From the NCBI RefSeq assembly GCF_028280385.1, contig NZ_JANQLX010000001.1, positions 248,001-312,000 on the forward strand: a stretch of DNA of 64,000 bases, read 5' to 3'. Each line of letters starts with the position of its first letter. Within the stretch, counting starts at the first letter, position 1. Source of the stretch: Allomuricauda sp. GTDB lineage: Bacteria; Bacteroidota; Bacteroidia; Flavobacteriales; Flavobacteriaceae. The notes under the pieces are model-generated. The model ran no database searches. It was not told the DNA's origin and was given only the letters and a program-made list of their open reading frames with translations. The position numbers were made by a program, and so were the translations under genes. Below are positions 36,811 to 45,679 of this stretch, piece after piece.

Positions 36811-38130
36811 ATGGCAAATATCCCCCATTTATCCCAAATAATCCGTAGGAAGGCCTATTGGTTTAAAGATTTTCTAAGTGGAGGTCCCACCCGCCACCAT
36901 CTCAGGGAGATTCAATACATATTTGAAAATCCAAAACATGATGCGGTACTTGGAAAAATGAAAGAAAATTTAGACCGTATTCTTGACCACGCCGTGGAAA
37001 CCACCCCTTTTTATAAAGCAATTGCAAAGCATAACGGTCTTATGGATTTCCCGATCATTGACAAGAACACCGTTTTGGACCGATATAAGGATTTTGAGTC
37101 GGAGACCTATGCAGACAAAAAGCTCTTTAAGGCATCAAGTAGCGGGTCCACAGGGATTCCGTTTACCGTTAATCAAGATGCAACCAAGCGGTATAGAAAT
37201 ACGGCCGACGTAATTTATTACACCAAAAAGGCCGGGGGGAATATCGGGGATAAACTTTTTTATATAAAACTCTGGGATCACACAAATATCAAAAGTAACT
37301 GGGAGAATTACGTACAGCATATCTTCCCGCACAATGTGATGGATACCAAGATCAAGGATATGCAAAAACTGGTTTCCAAGATCGAGGATTATGCGTCGGA
37401 CAAAACCATTTTGGGGTATCCCTCCTTTTTTGAGGAGTTGTGTGATTATTTGGAACACCATAACATCCACCCGGATGTTTCCAAGGTAAATTGTGTTATC
37501 TCCATGGCGGAAGCCCTAAAGGAACATGAACGAAAACGGATGGCAACCTATTTTAATGCACCGGTGTTTGAAAGGTACTCCAATCAGGAAAATGGGATTT
37601 TGGCACAACAAACCGCCGACAGTAATGGCACTTATCTTTTAAATTGGGCGAGTTACCATATTGAGGTTTTGGAATTGGATTCCGATAGGCATGTTAAAAG
37701 CGGTGAATTGGGAAGAATTGTGGTCACCGACCTGTTTAATTACGCTATGCCCATGATTAGATATGATACTGGGGATATGGCCATCTATGAGGAATCTGAA
37801 GAAGGCCATCCGTATTTGTCCAAAATATATGGGCGCAGGATGGATACCATTTACAATACCAAAGGGGACATTGTATCTCCATTTATATTTTATATGGTGT
37901 TGGACTTTTCCAAGATCAGGCAGTTTCAGTTCATCCAAACCAACAAAACGGAGTATGCCTTTAAGCTTAATGGAAACCCCAAGGATGTGCAGGAGGATGA
38001 AATTGTGGAGTACTTTAAATCCTATTTAGGACAGGATGCCCAGATTAGGTTTAAGTATGTTGATGAAATTCCGCTATTGTCTTCTGGAAAAAGAAAGAAA
38101 ATCGTAAACGAGTTTTTGGCCAACGCATAA
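36811..38130 (+). CDS. PaaK/CapK-like AMP-dependent ligase family protein
   Basis: A 439-residue protein of the phenylacetate-CoA ligase/CapK group. The ATP-binding loop is KASSSGSTGIPFTV near residue 108, followed by ISMAEALKEHERKRM and RYSNQENGIL, the acceptor region, then GELGRIVVTDLFNYAMPMIRYDTGDMA near residue 290 and C-terminal SGKRKKIV. Such proteins activate a carboxylate as acyl-adenylate; CapK-like members occur in polysaccharide loci. It is divergent to mnmE with a 154-base gap and is followed by a strong hairpin terminator. Its substrate is unknown. Confidence 0.78.
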   Translation: MANIPHLSQIIRRKAYWFKDFLSGGPTRHHLREIQYIFENPKHDAVLGKMKENLDRILDHAVETTPFYKAIAKHNGLMDFPIIDKNTVLDRYKDFESETYADKKLFKASSSGSTGIPFTVNQDATKRYRNTADVIYYTKKAGGNIGDKLFYIKLWDHTNIKSNWENYVQHIFPHNVMDTKIKDMQKLVSKIEDYASDKTILGYPSFFEELCDYLEHHNIHPDVSKVNCVISMAEALKEHERKRMATYFNAPVFERYSNQENGILAQQTADSNGTYLLNWASYHIEVLELDSDRHVKSGELGRIVVTDLFNYAMPMIRYDTGDMAIYEESEEGHPYLSKIYGRRMDTIYNTKGDIVSPFIFYMVLDFSKIRQFQFIQTNKTEYAFKLNGNPKDVQEDEIVEYFKSYLGQDAQIRFKYVDEIPLLSSGKRKKIVNEFLANA

Positions 38131-38131
38131 A

Positions 38132-38159
38132 AAATGGGCAAACTATTGTTTGCCCATTT
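38132..38159 (+). terminator. Strong hairpin terminator after the PaaK/CapK-like gene (bidirectional)
   Basis: AAATGGGCAAAC (38132-38143), loop TATT, GTTTGCCCATTT (38148-38159): a perfect 12-base stem starting one base after the stop codon. It lies between two convergent genes and can serve both. Confidence 0.85.
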
Positions 38160-38182
38160 ATACCTTCTAATCTACTTGTAGA

Positions 38183-38992
38183 TTAATAGCTGGAAGAACA
38201 CTTGAATTTCTTTCTTCCGTAGTGTTTTTTCCATTTTTTGTAACGCCACTTGTAGCATCTTCCGTAACCAAATCTTGATTTGCAACGCTTTACCTCACGT
38301 TCACATTTCAACTGATAAGGGATGAAAACACTTTGCAAGTTGTTCTTAGGAATCAGTACAACTGCTAGGGCATCACCATCACCGGGCTCGAATCCTTCTC
38401 CTTGAGCCATGGCCATATCAACAATTTCCTGTCCCTTGGCCCTGCTCCAATCGTCTCCCAAATAAGCACAACTTTGGCAATTTCTGTCGTCAATAAGTTC
38501 CCAAACGGCCCATTGTACATCCCCGAAGGTATAGGGTCCGCCACTTTGGCTTTCAGTACCAATAAAGTTTTGGTTTAACACCCAGTTTACCAAATCAAAG
38601 TTTTCTGGATGCTCAAATTTTCCATCGGGCAAGGTTTCGTAGCTAGAATATACATCTGCTTCAAAACATTGGTTCGGTCCCAAGGAAAGGTCCACGTCCA
38701 CACACCATGCACCGTAATCGCCGGCAAGTTCAGTGTCGCTAATGGTTAGGTCAAAATAACTGTTGTCCGCATCCGCACCTTTGGCAGTGGTACAGGCGTT
38801 AAGGGTAGCAGGAAGATCTGGAACACTGGTAATTTCACAATTAGAGTACCTTTTCTTCTTCTTTTTCCACCATTTGTAACGATAACTGTGGTTTACCGCT
38901 TCAATGGAGTCTTCAACATCCGTAACTTCTTCTGTTTCACAACTGTAGAAGGAAACAGCAAAAGCAAATAATAATACATAAAATTTTTTCAT
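38183..38992 (-). CDS. Cysteine-rich lipoprotein with thioester-domain-like Cys/Gln motifs
   Basis: A 269-residue lipoprotein (lipobox VSFYSC, Cys18). I do not recognise a close family. A very basic, Trp/Lys-rich block (YKWWKKKKKRYS) follows the linker at residues 39-50, and a second basic aromatic block is at the C terminus (YKWRYKKWKKHYGRKKFK). The middle has AWCVDVD (Cys97) and FGDVQWAVWELID (Gln160), similar to the Cys and TQxA-type Gln motifs of the thioester adhesin domains of Gram-positive bacteria. The mature protein has ten further cysteines, so disulfides or metal binding are alternatives. Monocistronic, between two hairpin-flanked units. Confidence 0.6.
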   Translation of the reverse strand: MKKFYVLLFAFAVSFYSCETEEVTDVEDSIEAVNHSYRYKWWKKKKKRYSNCEITSVPDLPATLNACTTAKGADADNSYFDLTISDTELAGDYGAWCVDVDLSLGPNQCFEADVYSSYETLPDGKFEHPENFDLVNWVLNQNFIGTESQSGGPYTFGDVQWAVWELIDDRNCQSCAYLGDDWSRAKGQEIVDMAMAQGEGFEPGDGDALAVVLIPKNNLQSVFIPYQLKCEREVKRCKSRFGYGRCYKWRYKKWKKHYGRKKFKCSSSY

Positions 38993-39333
38993 ATGCGCTG
39001 ATTTTGTTTATGGCTTTTAACAAAGTACTAACATCTTAATTACCAGATTGTAATGCTTGCGTTGAACGGGCCAAAAATCAGATGAGTATCTAAATAACAC
39101 TTGTAGATTTAGGTAAAATCTTACAAAAACGTATAAAATCAATGCGGTTAACCACTAAAAACATTCATTTAAAACATTGATAAACAGTTTGTTATACAAA
39201 TGATTGGGGATAAATATCCATGAAAGAACAGGAATTATCGATATACTGCCCAAAGGAACCAAAAATCGCAGACTATTGTAACTTTTTTGAATTTTGGAAT
39301 ACCTATATGGTACATCAATAAAATCAATCAAAA
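38993..39333 (+). other. 341-base AT-rich divergent intergenic region
   Basis: Between the lipoprotein and the DUF4870 gene. It is AT-rich and must hold two promoters, but I could not pick a convincing one. A 33-codon ORF at 39220-39321 has no supporting feature. No RNA gene was recognised. Confidence 0.4.
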
Positions 39334-39693
39334 ATGGTAGTCATTAATCAAAACGTAGTACGAAAAGACAATACGCTATTGTGCGTAACACATCTAAGCC
39401 AATTGTTGCATTATGTAACAGGGTTTGGAGGATTTATTGTTCCTCTTGCCATTTGGTTGGGTTCAAGAAAGTCCGTGGAAGGAATGAACGAGCATGGGAA
39501 GGCCATTATTAACCTACAATTGAGCTTATTGCTTTACATTATAGTAAGCATACCGGCCATTCTTTTGGTAGGACTTGGCTTATTGGGATTGTTGGGAGTG
39601 GCCATCTTGGGATTTGTATTACCCATTGTAAATGCAGTTAAGGCTTCCAATGGGGAATCTCCTTCCTATTTTTTGACCATCCCATTCATATAA
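39334..39693 (+). CDS. DUF4870 (Tic20-like) membrane protein
   Basis: A 119-residue protein with three hydrophobic segments: LCVTHLSQLLHYVTGFGGFIVPLAIWL, ALLLYIIV-type around residues 60-80, and LLGLLGVAILGFVLPIVNAV. The family pattern is a His in the first TM (THLSQL), then NEHGKAIINLQLSLLL with conserved HxKxxxNxQ, matching DUF4870 proteins related to Tic20. Function in bacteria is unknown. A clear hairpin terminator follows seven bases after the stop. It is monocistronic, opposite in direction to dnaN. Confidence 0.78.
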   Translation: MVVINQNVVRKDNTLLCVTHLSQLLHYVTGFGGFIVPLAIWLGSRKSVEGMNEHGKAIINLQLSLLLYIIVSIPAILLVGLGLLGLLGVAILGFVLPIVNAVKASNGESPSYFLTIPFI

Positions 39694-39699
39694 ATAAAA

Positions 39700-39722
39700 A
39701 AAGCTGGTTTAATACCAGCTTT
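39700..39722 (+). terminator. Hairpin terminator between the DUF4870 gene and dnaN (bidirectional)
   Basis: AAAGCTGGT (39700-39708), loop TTAAT, ACCAGCTTT (39714-39722) with A-tract before and T-rich sequence after. It lies between convergent genes. Confidence 0.8.
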
Positions 39723-39742
39723 TATCTTTTAGTCGTTGTTTT

Positions 39743-40861
39743 TTAATTATTCAGCATCACGGGCATGACCAGCATGGTAACATGCTCTCCTTCGTCCAAT
39801 CCGTCTACTGGAGTAAGGATACCGGCCCGGTTGGGCAAGCTCATCTCCAAGGAAACATCATCGGAATTGAGATTGGTGAGCATCTCCAACAGGAACCTGG
39901 AGTTGAAACCAATTTGCATATCGTCACCTTGGTAGGAGCAGGACAAGCGCTCTTCAGCTTTGTTGCTATAGTCCACATCCTCTGCAGAAATATTGAGTTC
40001 CGCTCCGGCAATTTTTAAGCGAATCTGATGGGTGGTCTTATTGGAAAAAATGGAAACCCTCCGAACCGAACTCAAAAACTGGTTTCTGGAAATGGACAGT
40101 TTGTTCGGGTTCTCTTTGGGAATCACCGCTTCATAGTTGGGATATTTGCCATCAATAAGTCGGCATATCAATTCCGAGTTGTCGAAAATGAACTTGGCAT
40201 TGCTGTCATTATATTCTATGGTCACTTCGGATTCCGATCCGGCCAATATGCCCTTCAAAAGGTTCAAGGGTTTTTTCGGCATGATGAATTCGGCTACTTG
40301 TGAAGCGGTCACATCATTCCGTTGGTATTTGACCAGTTTATGGGCATCCGTGGCAACGAAAGTCAGGTTTTCGGTTGAAAACTGAAAAAACACCCCGCTC
40401 ATCACAGGTCTTAGGTCATCGTTACCCGCGGCAAAAATTGTTTTGTTGATGGCCGTTGCCAAAATATCCCCCAACAGGGTAGTGGAACTTGGGTTGGAAA
40501 CTTCAACGGCCTTGGGAAACTCGGCCCCATCAGCATAGGCCAGGGCATATTTACCATGGTTGGAGCTTATTTCAACCGTATTATTGTCCTCCACAACAAA
40601 GGTCAATGGCTGCTCCGGAAAGGTCTTTAGGGTATCCAACAACAAACGCGCAGGGACCGCAATGGCACCCTCTGAATCCGAATCCACTTCCAAAACGGAG
40701 CTCATGGTGGTTTCAAGGTCAGAAGCCGAAACGGTCAGTTGGTTCTGCTTCAAGTCGAACAGAAAGTTGTCCAAAATGGGTAAAGTGTTACTATTGTTGA
40801 TAACACCGCCCAAAACTTGCAATTGCTTCAACAAATATGTGCTGGATACGATAAACTTCAT
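39743..40861 (-). CDS. dnaN: DNA polymerase III beta subunit (sliding clamp)
   Basis: A 372-residue sliding clamp, which encircles DNA and tethers replicative polymerase. The start MKFIVSSTYLLKQLQVLGGVI, the central LTFVATDAHKLVKYQ and the C-terminal YNSRFLLEML-like (FNSRFLLEMLTNL) and VMLVMPVML-type tail are family-typical, and the length is normal. It is not next to dnaA in this window. Instead it lies downstream of gldG on the same strand with a 118-base gap containing a promoter-like sequence, so it is probably independently transcribed. Confidence 0.96.
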   Translation of the reverse strand: MKFIVSSTYLLKQLQVLGGVINNSNTLPILDNFLFDLKQNQLTVSASDLETTMSSVLEVDSDSEGAIAVPARLLLDTLKTFPEQPLTFVVEDNNTVEISSNHGKYALAYADGAEFPKAVEVSNPSSTTLLGDILATAINKTIFAAGNDDLRPVMSGVFFQFSTENLTFVATDAHKLVKYQRNDVTASQVAEFIMPKKPLNLLKGILAGSESEVTIEYNDSNAKFIFDNSELICRLIDGKYPNYEAVIPKENPNKLSISRNQFLSSVRRVSIFSNKTTHQIRLKIAGAELNISAEDVDYSNKAEERLSCSYQGDDMQIGFNSRFLLEMLTNLNSDDVSLEMSLPNRAGILTPVDGLDEGEHVTMLVMPVMLNN

Positions 40862-40932
40862 TCAAGAAATTCTTTAAACATTGAAACTGCCCGGCCGTAA
40901 ACCTAAGAACAGTCTATCAAACTCGATAAAAA

Positions 40933-40960
40933 CAAATATATCTTAAAAGGATTTAGCAAA
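40933..40960 (-). promoter_or_regulatory. Candidate promoter for dnaN
   Basis: On the minus strand: TTTG (40957-40960), 16 bases, then TATATTTG (40933-40940), an exact TAnnTTTG -7 box. The spacer is slightly shorter than usual. It is 71 bases upstream of the dnaN ATG. Confidence 0.5.
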
Positions 40961-40979
40961 GAAACAAATTTATCAACAC

Positions 40980-42647
40980 TTATAGACCGAATTTCCGCTT
41001 TCTATAAAGGCCAAACACAATCCCCAGTAATAGAGTGATAAGCACAGGGATCACAATGTTTATAATTTGCCATTTTCCGCTTTGTTGCGCCACTTTTTCA
41101 ACATCCAAAAGAGGAATGCTTACCCGTTTGTTTCTAATGTTGATGAGCCCAGTATCATCTAGTAAATAGTTGATGCAGTTTACCAAAAATTCCTTGTTGC
41201 CATATGAACTGTTGGTCCATTTATCATAACCCAGTTCCAAGGGGAGGCCATTTCTGAGTTGGTTTTTGATCAGGTCGCCGTCCGAGATGACGATCATTTT
41301 GTTTTCTGGTCCTTCTTCTGTTACATTTCGCAACTCCAATGGTTTTACCCGATTCTTGAAGACGGAGACAAAATTACCTTCCACCAATACGGCCAAGGGT
41401 TGACCTCCGTTGTTGTAACTTTCCCTATCGGGAGGATTGTTCAATAGGTCAAATCCAACTTGCCTGGGGGTAGCATCTACCTTGGATAGGGGAGAGCTGC
41501 GAAGCAAAACCGTATGTTGGTAGTCATTCTCCAAGACTTCCATGGCATTTGTAAACTGATAACGCACTGCTTCAATATTGGTATTGATGGGATGGGAGTT
41601 TTGTGAAAATACCATGGGATTGTAATACCAGGGAACCGGATTGTACTGGGAGTCATTTCCATCTCCCGAAGCAAGCACAATCTGCGTAAAGTACATATCG
41701 TTAACCAACACCGGGTTGATTCGTACTCCATATTTGAAGAAAAAATCTTTGAGGTTCAACTCCCGGGGCAATGCCAAGGCGGTTCCATTGCCACTAAAAA
41801 TGCTATCCAGTTCAATGGCAACCTGGTCTATAAGCCAAATGGATTTACCTCCGTTGACCACAAATTGGTCCAGGACATATTTTTCTTCATCGGTAAAGGC
41901 TTCCGTAGGCTTGGCGATCAATGCCAAATCGAAATTCCTTAATTGGTCCAACAAGTTCTGTGGGTTGGAGGCCACTGAATCCATGGTAATGGCCCCTATA
42001 TTATAATAGCCCCGGATGGTTGTGAGGTAATCCGCCAAATAACGGTCGTCCATTTCCCCATTGCCCTTGATGACCGCCACACGTTTTTTTTCCGTTATGG
42101 AAAGCTTGGTAAACGCATCCGCAAAAGCGTATTCCAACTGCTGCACCGAATTGTTGATGCGGTCTTCCATGGACGAGCCCAGTTTGTTCTTTAACAGCGG
42201 CACTTTGACCGTTTGGTTCTGATGGTTGACCATGGCCCATGGGAAGATCAGTTCCTGGGAGACTTTCCCGTTTTCCTCCACGGTTATATTGGCGGGCGTA
42301 AGGCCAATACGTTGCAGGTCGGCAATGGTTTGTTGGGTTTGGGTCTCATCCTCTAGCGGGTTTACAAGATTGAACTTGATATTTGGGTTTTGTGACCCAA
42401 AGGTTTCCAAAAGCGTTATGGTCTCCGTTTTAAGTTTTGAAAACTCTGGAGGAATATCGCCATCCAATAAAACATCCACAATTACAGGCGTTTCAAATCT
42501 CTGGATGGTTTCCCGGGTGGGTTCACCCAAGGTGTACCTTTGGTCCTCCGTAAGGTCGAATCTTGTATACAGATAACCGGCGATGAGGTTCACCAAAACG
42601 ATTGCTGCCAACGCCAACACATACCTAGAAAATGGCTTTCCTTTCAT
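40980..42647 (-). CDS. gldG: Gliding-motility ABC transporter substrate-binding-like protein GldG
   Basis: A 555-residue membrane-anchored periplasmic protein. It has an N-terminal TM helix (SRYVLALAAIVLVNLIAGYLY), the conserved block FDLTEDQRYTLGEPTRETI, and a C-terminal TM helix (IINIVIPVLITLLLGIVFGL), the layout of GldG and related ABC-2 auxiliary proteins. It overlaps gldF by four bases (ATGA). GldG and GldF work with the ATPase GldA in Flavobacterium; gldA is not in the window, which is usual since it is encoded elsewhere. Presence of these genes is a strong sign of the phylum. Confidence 0.92.
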   Translation of the reverse strand: MKGKPFSRYVLALAAIVLVNLIAGYLYTRFDLTEDQRYTLGEPTRETIQRFETPVIVDVLLDGDIPPEFSKLKTETITLLETFGSQNPNIKFNLVNPLEDETQTQQTIADLQRIGLTPANITVEENGKVSQELIFPWAMVNHQNQTVKVPLLKNKLGSSMEDRINNSVQQLEYAFADAFTKLSITEKKRVAVIKGNGEMDDRYLADYLTTIRGYYNIGAITMDSVASNPQNLLDQLRNFDLALIAKPTEAFTDEEKYVLDQFVVNGGKSIWLIDQVAIELDSIFSGNGTALALPRELNLKDFFFKYGVRINPVLVNDMYFTQIVLASGDGNDSQYNPVPWYYNPMVFSQNSHPINTNIEAVRYQFTNAMEVLENDYQHTVLLRSSPLSKVDATPRQVGFDLLNNPPDRESYNNGGQPLAVLVEGNFVSVFKNRVKPLELRNVTEEGPENKMIVISDGDLIKNQLRNGLPLELGYDKWTNSSYGNKEFLVNCINYLLDDTGLINIRNKRVSIPLLDVEKVAQQSGKWQIINIVIPVLITLLLGIVFGLYRKRKFGL

Positions 42648-43375
42648 TTGTACAGGTGTTTAAGACGTTGTTGGGTGAGGTACAGAAACAGTACCGACAC
42701 GGATGCGAAGTACACCAGGTCACGGGTGTCCAGAACACCTCTGGCAATACCATCAAAATGGGCTTTGCCCCCAAGTCCCTTAATGTATTGTATGGTTGCT
42801 CCGGACTGCACTATGGATGATAGGCTGTCAAACCCGGCAAAAAATACAAAGCAGAGCAGCACCCCTATTATAAAGGAGATGATTTGATTGTCGGACAGGG
42901 TTGAGGTGAATAGTCCTATGGCCGTATATGCGGCAATCAGAAAAAGCAGTCCAAAATAGGAACCCATCATAATTCCTAAATCATAGTTGCCAGGGACCAT
43001 CCCTAAACTGGAAATAGCCCAAACGTAAACCAGGGTGGGCAAAATGGCAATGAAACATAGAAAAAAGGCGCCAAAATATTTGCCAAGGACCAAATTCCAA
43101 ACCGATACAGGTTTTATCAGTAGGAGTTCCAAAGTACCCGTTCGTCGTTCTTCGGAAAAACTCTTCATGGTAATGGCAGGAACCAAAAAGATAAAGATCC
43201 AGGGCGTGAGCAAAAAGAAGGGGGCCAAATCCGCAAATCCATAGTCGAAAATGTTGTATTCCCCTTTAAATACCCATAGAAAAAGACCCGTGAGCAGCAA
43301 GAATAGGCCAACGATCAAATACCCTATTGTGGAGGTAAAAAATGATCGGACTTCTCTTTTGAATATAGCTAGCAC
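42644..43375 (-). CDS. gldF: Gliding-motility ABC transporter permease GldF
   Basis: A 243-residue ABC-2 type permease with six TM helices. The start is GTG at 43375 giving MLAIFKREVRSFFTSTIGYLI. The family block KSFSEERRTGTLELLLIKPVS near residue 73 marks the cytoplasmic loop that contacts the ATPase. It overlaps gldG. Directly upstream is a heptanucleotide tandem repeat (43413-43468) which may lie in its leader. Confidence 0.92.
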   Translation of the reverse strand: MLAIFKREVRSFFTSTIGYLIVGLFLLLTGLFLWVFKGEYNIFDYGFADLAPFFLLTPWIFIFLVPAITMKSFSEERRTGTLELLLIKPVSVWNLVLGKYFGAFFLCFIAILPTLVYVWAISSLGMVPGNYDLGIMMGSYFGLLFLIAAYTAIGLFTSTLSDNQIISFIIGVLLCFVFFAGFDSLSSIVQSGATIQYIKGLGGKAHFDGIARGVLDTRDLVYFASVSVLFLYLTQQRLKHLYK

Positions 43376-43412
43376 GTTTTATTGGTTACAATTATCAATT
43401 AACAGTTATCAA

Positions 43413-43468
43413 TTTTCCATCTTCCATTCTCCATCTTCCATTCTCCATTCTCCATTTTCCATTTTCCA
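43413..43468 (+). repeat. Heptanucleotide tandem repeat, 8 copies
   Basis: Eight head-to-tail 7-base units of the form TyTyCCA (TTTTCCA, TCTTCCA, TTCTCCA, TCTTCCA, TTCTCCA, TTCTCCA, TTTTCCA, TTTTCCA), followed by a decayed ninth. It lies in the 100-base gap between gldF and the ABM-fold gene. On the minus strand it reads as a purine-rich leader of gldF. Confidence 0.9.
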
Positions 43469-43475
43469 TTCCCAA

Positions 43476-43766
43476 TTAACCCCTGATCTCATTCACGCTC
43501 CAAGCCTCTGGTTTGTCAGCAAAAAGCGCTTTCGTTTCGGCCCAGACATTTTTGAAAAACTCTGATTTTCTATAGTTTTCCAAGTCGGTTTCCCTTTTCC
43601 AATGACTATAGGTAAAAAATACACAGGGGTCTGTCATATCTTGATAACCTATTACCAATTCACAACCTTCAAATTCCAGAATTTTGGGTTTGGAAGCCTC
43701 AAAAATTCGCCCAAAACTAGGAATATTTTCGGGTTTGAAGGTGAGTTTAACAATACGTACCAACAT
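43476..43766 (-). CDS. Antibiotic-biosynthesis-monooxygenase (ABM) fold protein
   Basis: A 96-residue dimeric ferredoxin-like ABM-domain protein. It opens with LVRIVKLTFKPENIPSFGRIF, has CELVIGYQDMTDPCVFFTYSHWKRETDLENYRKSEFF in two pieces, the typical W and E/Y pattern of YgiN-like quinol monooxygenases, and ends with the W of EAWSVNEI. The stop of the next upstream gene (43767) directly abuts its start, so the two are co-transcribed. Catalysis versus a structural role is not known. Confidence 0.72.
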   Translation of the reverse strand: MLVRIVKLTFKPENIPSFGRIFEASKPKILEFEGCELVIGYQDMTDPCVFFTYSHWKRETDLENYRKSEFFKNVWAETKALFADKPEAWSVNEIRG

Positions 43767-44597
43767 TTACAAAAAGTTTATGGTTACCGTGTCCCTATAA
43801 TTTAGACCGAGTAGGGAAGAAGCTCCTCCCACACTTTTTAGGTCGCTCTTATAAATGGCCAGCTCCACATATCCAGCAGAATTGAAGAGTGCCAATGCAT
43901 CACCAGGACCTTTTCGCTGTGCCCGTTCCAAATTAAAATTGACAATGCCGTTATAACTGTTGTGGATGGTTTTGATCTTGTTGGTTCGGGCAATGATTTC
44001 AAACTCCCGCCCATTCCGGTAGGCCTCAAACAAACTTTGTTGAATGTTGGTGATCACATTGCCGTAATTATCTATGTAGATCACATTGCCCACAATACTT
44101 TTACCGTCATTGGCTATCCTGGGTTCAAATTCCCGGAGTTCCTTCAGTCCGTCAAAAGGCTTGCCTATCACCTCTAACATTCCTCCGCGGGCCATATGAC
44201 ATGCTACTTCCACAAAAACACTGAGCACGGGGAAAGAACTTGGATTCAGGTTGGGAATGTCAATTTCCATTACTTTATCCGGTTTTGTTTCCGTGGTAAT
44301 CAAGGAAATAACGCCATTGTTGGCACTAACGATGAATTGATCTTCAACCTGCACCACAATATGCTGGTTTTCTGGGGAAAGTTCAGAATCCACTCCCACA
44401 ATGTGAACCGTTCCTGGGGGAAAAGACCGGTAGGCATTTTTTAGGATATAAGCACATTCCTGAATATTGAAAGGGCTTATGGCATGGGAAATATCAACAA
44501 CATCGACCTCCGGAAGATTTTTTAGGATAGTCCCTTTGATGGCACCTACAAAGTGGTCTTTATGTCCAAAATCTGTAGTTAAGGTTATGATTGCCAT
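43767..44597 (-). CDS. SAM hydroxide adenosyltransferase (DUF62 family)
   Basis: A 276-residue protein of the chlorinase/fluorinase-like DUF62 family that in most bacteria hydrolyses S-adenosylmethionine to adenosine and methionine. N-terminal ITLTTDFGHKDHFVGAIKG holds the conserved Asp, VVDISHAISPFNIQECAYIL follows, and IVGVDSELSPENQHIVV is in the middle. The C-terminal domain has GNVIYIDNYGNVITNI. Halogenase activity is unlikely because the family members with that activity are rare and need extra loop features not visible here. It is coupled to the ABM-fold gene. Confidence 0.82.
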   Translation of the reverse strand: MAIITLTTDFGHKDHFVGAIKGTILKNLPEVDVVDISHAISPFNIQECAYILKNAYRSFPPGTVHIVGVDSELSPENQHIVVQVEDQFIVSANNGVISLITTETKPDKVMEIDIPNLNPSSFPVLSVFVEVACHMARGGMLEVIGKPFDGLKELREFEPRIANDGKSIVGNVIYIDNYGNVITNIQQSLFEAYRNGREFEIIARTNKIKTIHNSYNGIVNFNLERAQRKGPGDALALFNSAGYVELAIYKSDLKSVGGASSLLGLNYRDTVTINFL

Positions 44598-44718
44598 GCA
44601 ATACTGTTGATATGTTTTTCGGTGCTCAAATTGATTTTTGGTTAAGTTTGTGGGGTAAAATTAAGTAAAAAAGAAAGAACAAATTTTCTTCAAATAACCT
44701 TAAAACGGCCTATATTTT

Positions 44719-45672
44719 TTGAACGAACTGATAATTGAACTGACGGAGATAAGCCCACAGGATTTTTTTGGGCAGCAGAATGAGAATATTGAACTTTTAA
44801 AGAAGTATTTCCCAAAACTTAAGATCGTAGCCCGTGGCAGCAAGATAAAGGTATATGGAGACGAAGAACTCCTGGAGGAGTTCGATAAGCGTTTTGATAT
44901 GCTCACCTCACATTTCGCCAAGTATAACAAGCTGGATGAAAATATGATTGAACGGGTCCTGACCAGCAATGGCCAGGAAGAACTTTCGTCCTCAAAAAGC
45001 AGTGGGGAAGTTCTGGTACACGGAGTGAGTGGACGCCTGATCAAAGCCCAGACGGTAAATCAGCGGAAGTTGGTGGATGCCTGTAAAAAGGACGATATGG
45101 TATTTGCCATAGGACCTGCAGGAACAGGAAAAACCTATACCGGGGTGGCCTTGGCAGTTAAGGCACTAAAGGAAAAACAGGTACGACGGATCATTCTCAC
45201 CAGACCAGCCGTGGAGGCAGGGGAAAATCTTGGTTTTTTGCCAGGTGACCTCAAAGAAAAACTGGATCCATACATGCAACCCCTATATGATGCCCTTAGG
45301 GATATGATTCCGGCAGAAAAATTGGAAAAGTACATTGAGGATGGAACCATCCAGATTGCTCCTATGGCTTTTATGCGCGGGCGTACCCTGGACAACGCCT
45401 TTGTGATTTTGGATGAGGCCCAGAACACTACCCACGCACAAATGAAGATGTTCCTTACCAGAATGGGTAAAAATGCCAAGTTTCTGCTTACCGGCGACCC
45501 AGGGCAGATAGATCTTCCCCGTAGGGTGATTTCTGGACTCAAGGAAGCCCTATTGATCCTTAAGAACGTGGACGGAATCAGCATAATTTATCTGGATGAT
45601 AAAGATGTGATTCGCCATAAACTGGTTAAAAAGGTCATTGACGCTTATAAAAATATTGAGCACCAAAACTAA
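44719..45672 (+). CDS. PhoH-family ATPase
   Basis: A 317-residue P-loop ATPase of the PhoH group, linked to RNA metabolism. The start is TTG at 44719. An N-terminal KH-like part (about residues 1-90) precedes the ATPase: Walker [16 protein letters not shown] near residue 132, [16 protein letters not shown], and Walker [18 protein letters not shown] near 228, [10 protein letters not shown] near 256. Length is standard. It is 7 bases upstream of purC in the same direction. Confidence 0.9.
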   Translation: MNELIIELTEISPQDFFGQQNENIELLKKYFPKLKIVARGSKIKVYGDEELLEEFDKRFDMLTSHFAKYNKLDENMIERVLTSNGQEELSSSKSSGEVLVHGVSGRLIKAQTVNQRKLVDACKKDDMVFAIGPAGTGKTYTGVALAVKALKEKQVRRIILTRPAVEAGENLGFLPGDLKEKLDPYMQPLYDALRDMIPAEKLEKYIEDGTIQIAPMAFMRGRTLDNAFVILDEAQNTTHAQMKMFLTRMGKNAKFLLTGDPGQIDLPRRVISGLKEALLILKNVDGISIIYLDDKDVIRHKLVKKVIDAYKNIEHQN

Positions 45673-45679
45673 ACCACAG

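Noticed and set aside
39220..39321. 33-codon ORF before the DUF4870 gene
   Set aside because: No motif or signal; it is in the same frame as DUF4870 but ends before it, and a chance ORF in AT-rich sequence is more likely.
40489..40877. Plus-strand ORFs across dnaN
   Set aside because: Shadow frames of the sliding clamp gene, whose protein is unmistakable.
43405..43475. CRISPR-like repeats
   Set aside because: The repeat unit is 7 bases with no spacers; it is a simple tandem repeat.
43767..44597. Halogenase (fluorinase/chlorinase) activity for the DUF62 protein
   Set aside because: The widespread family members hydrolyse SAM; nothing in the visible sequence or context indicates halogenation.
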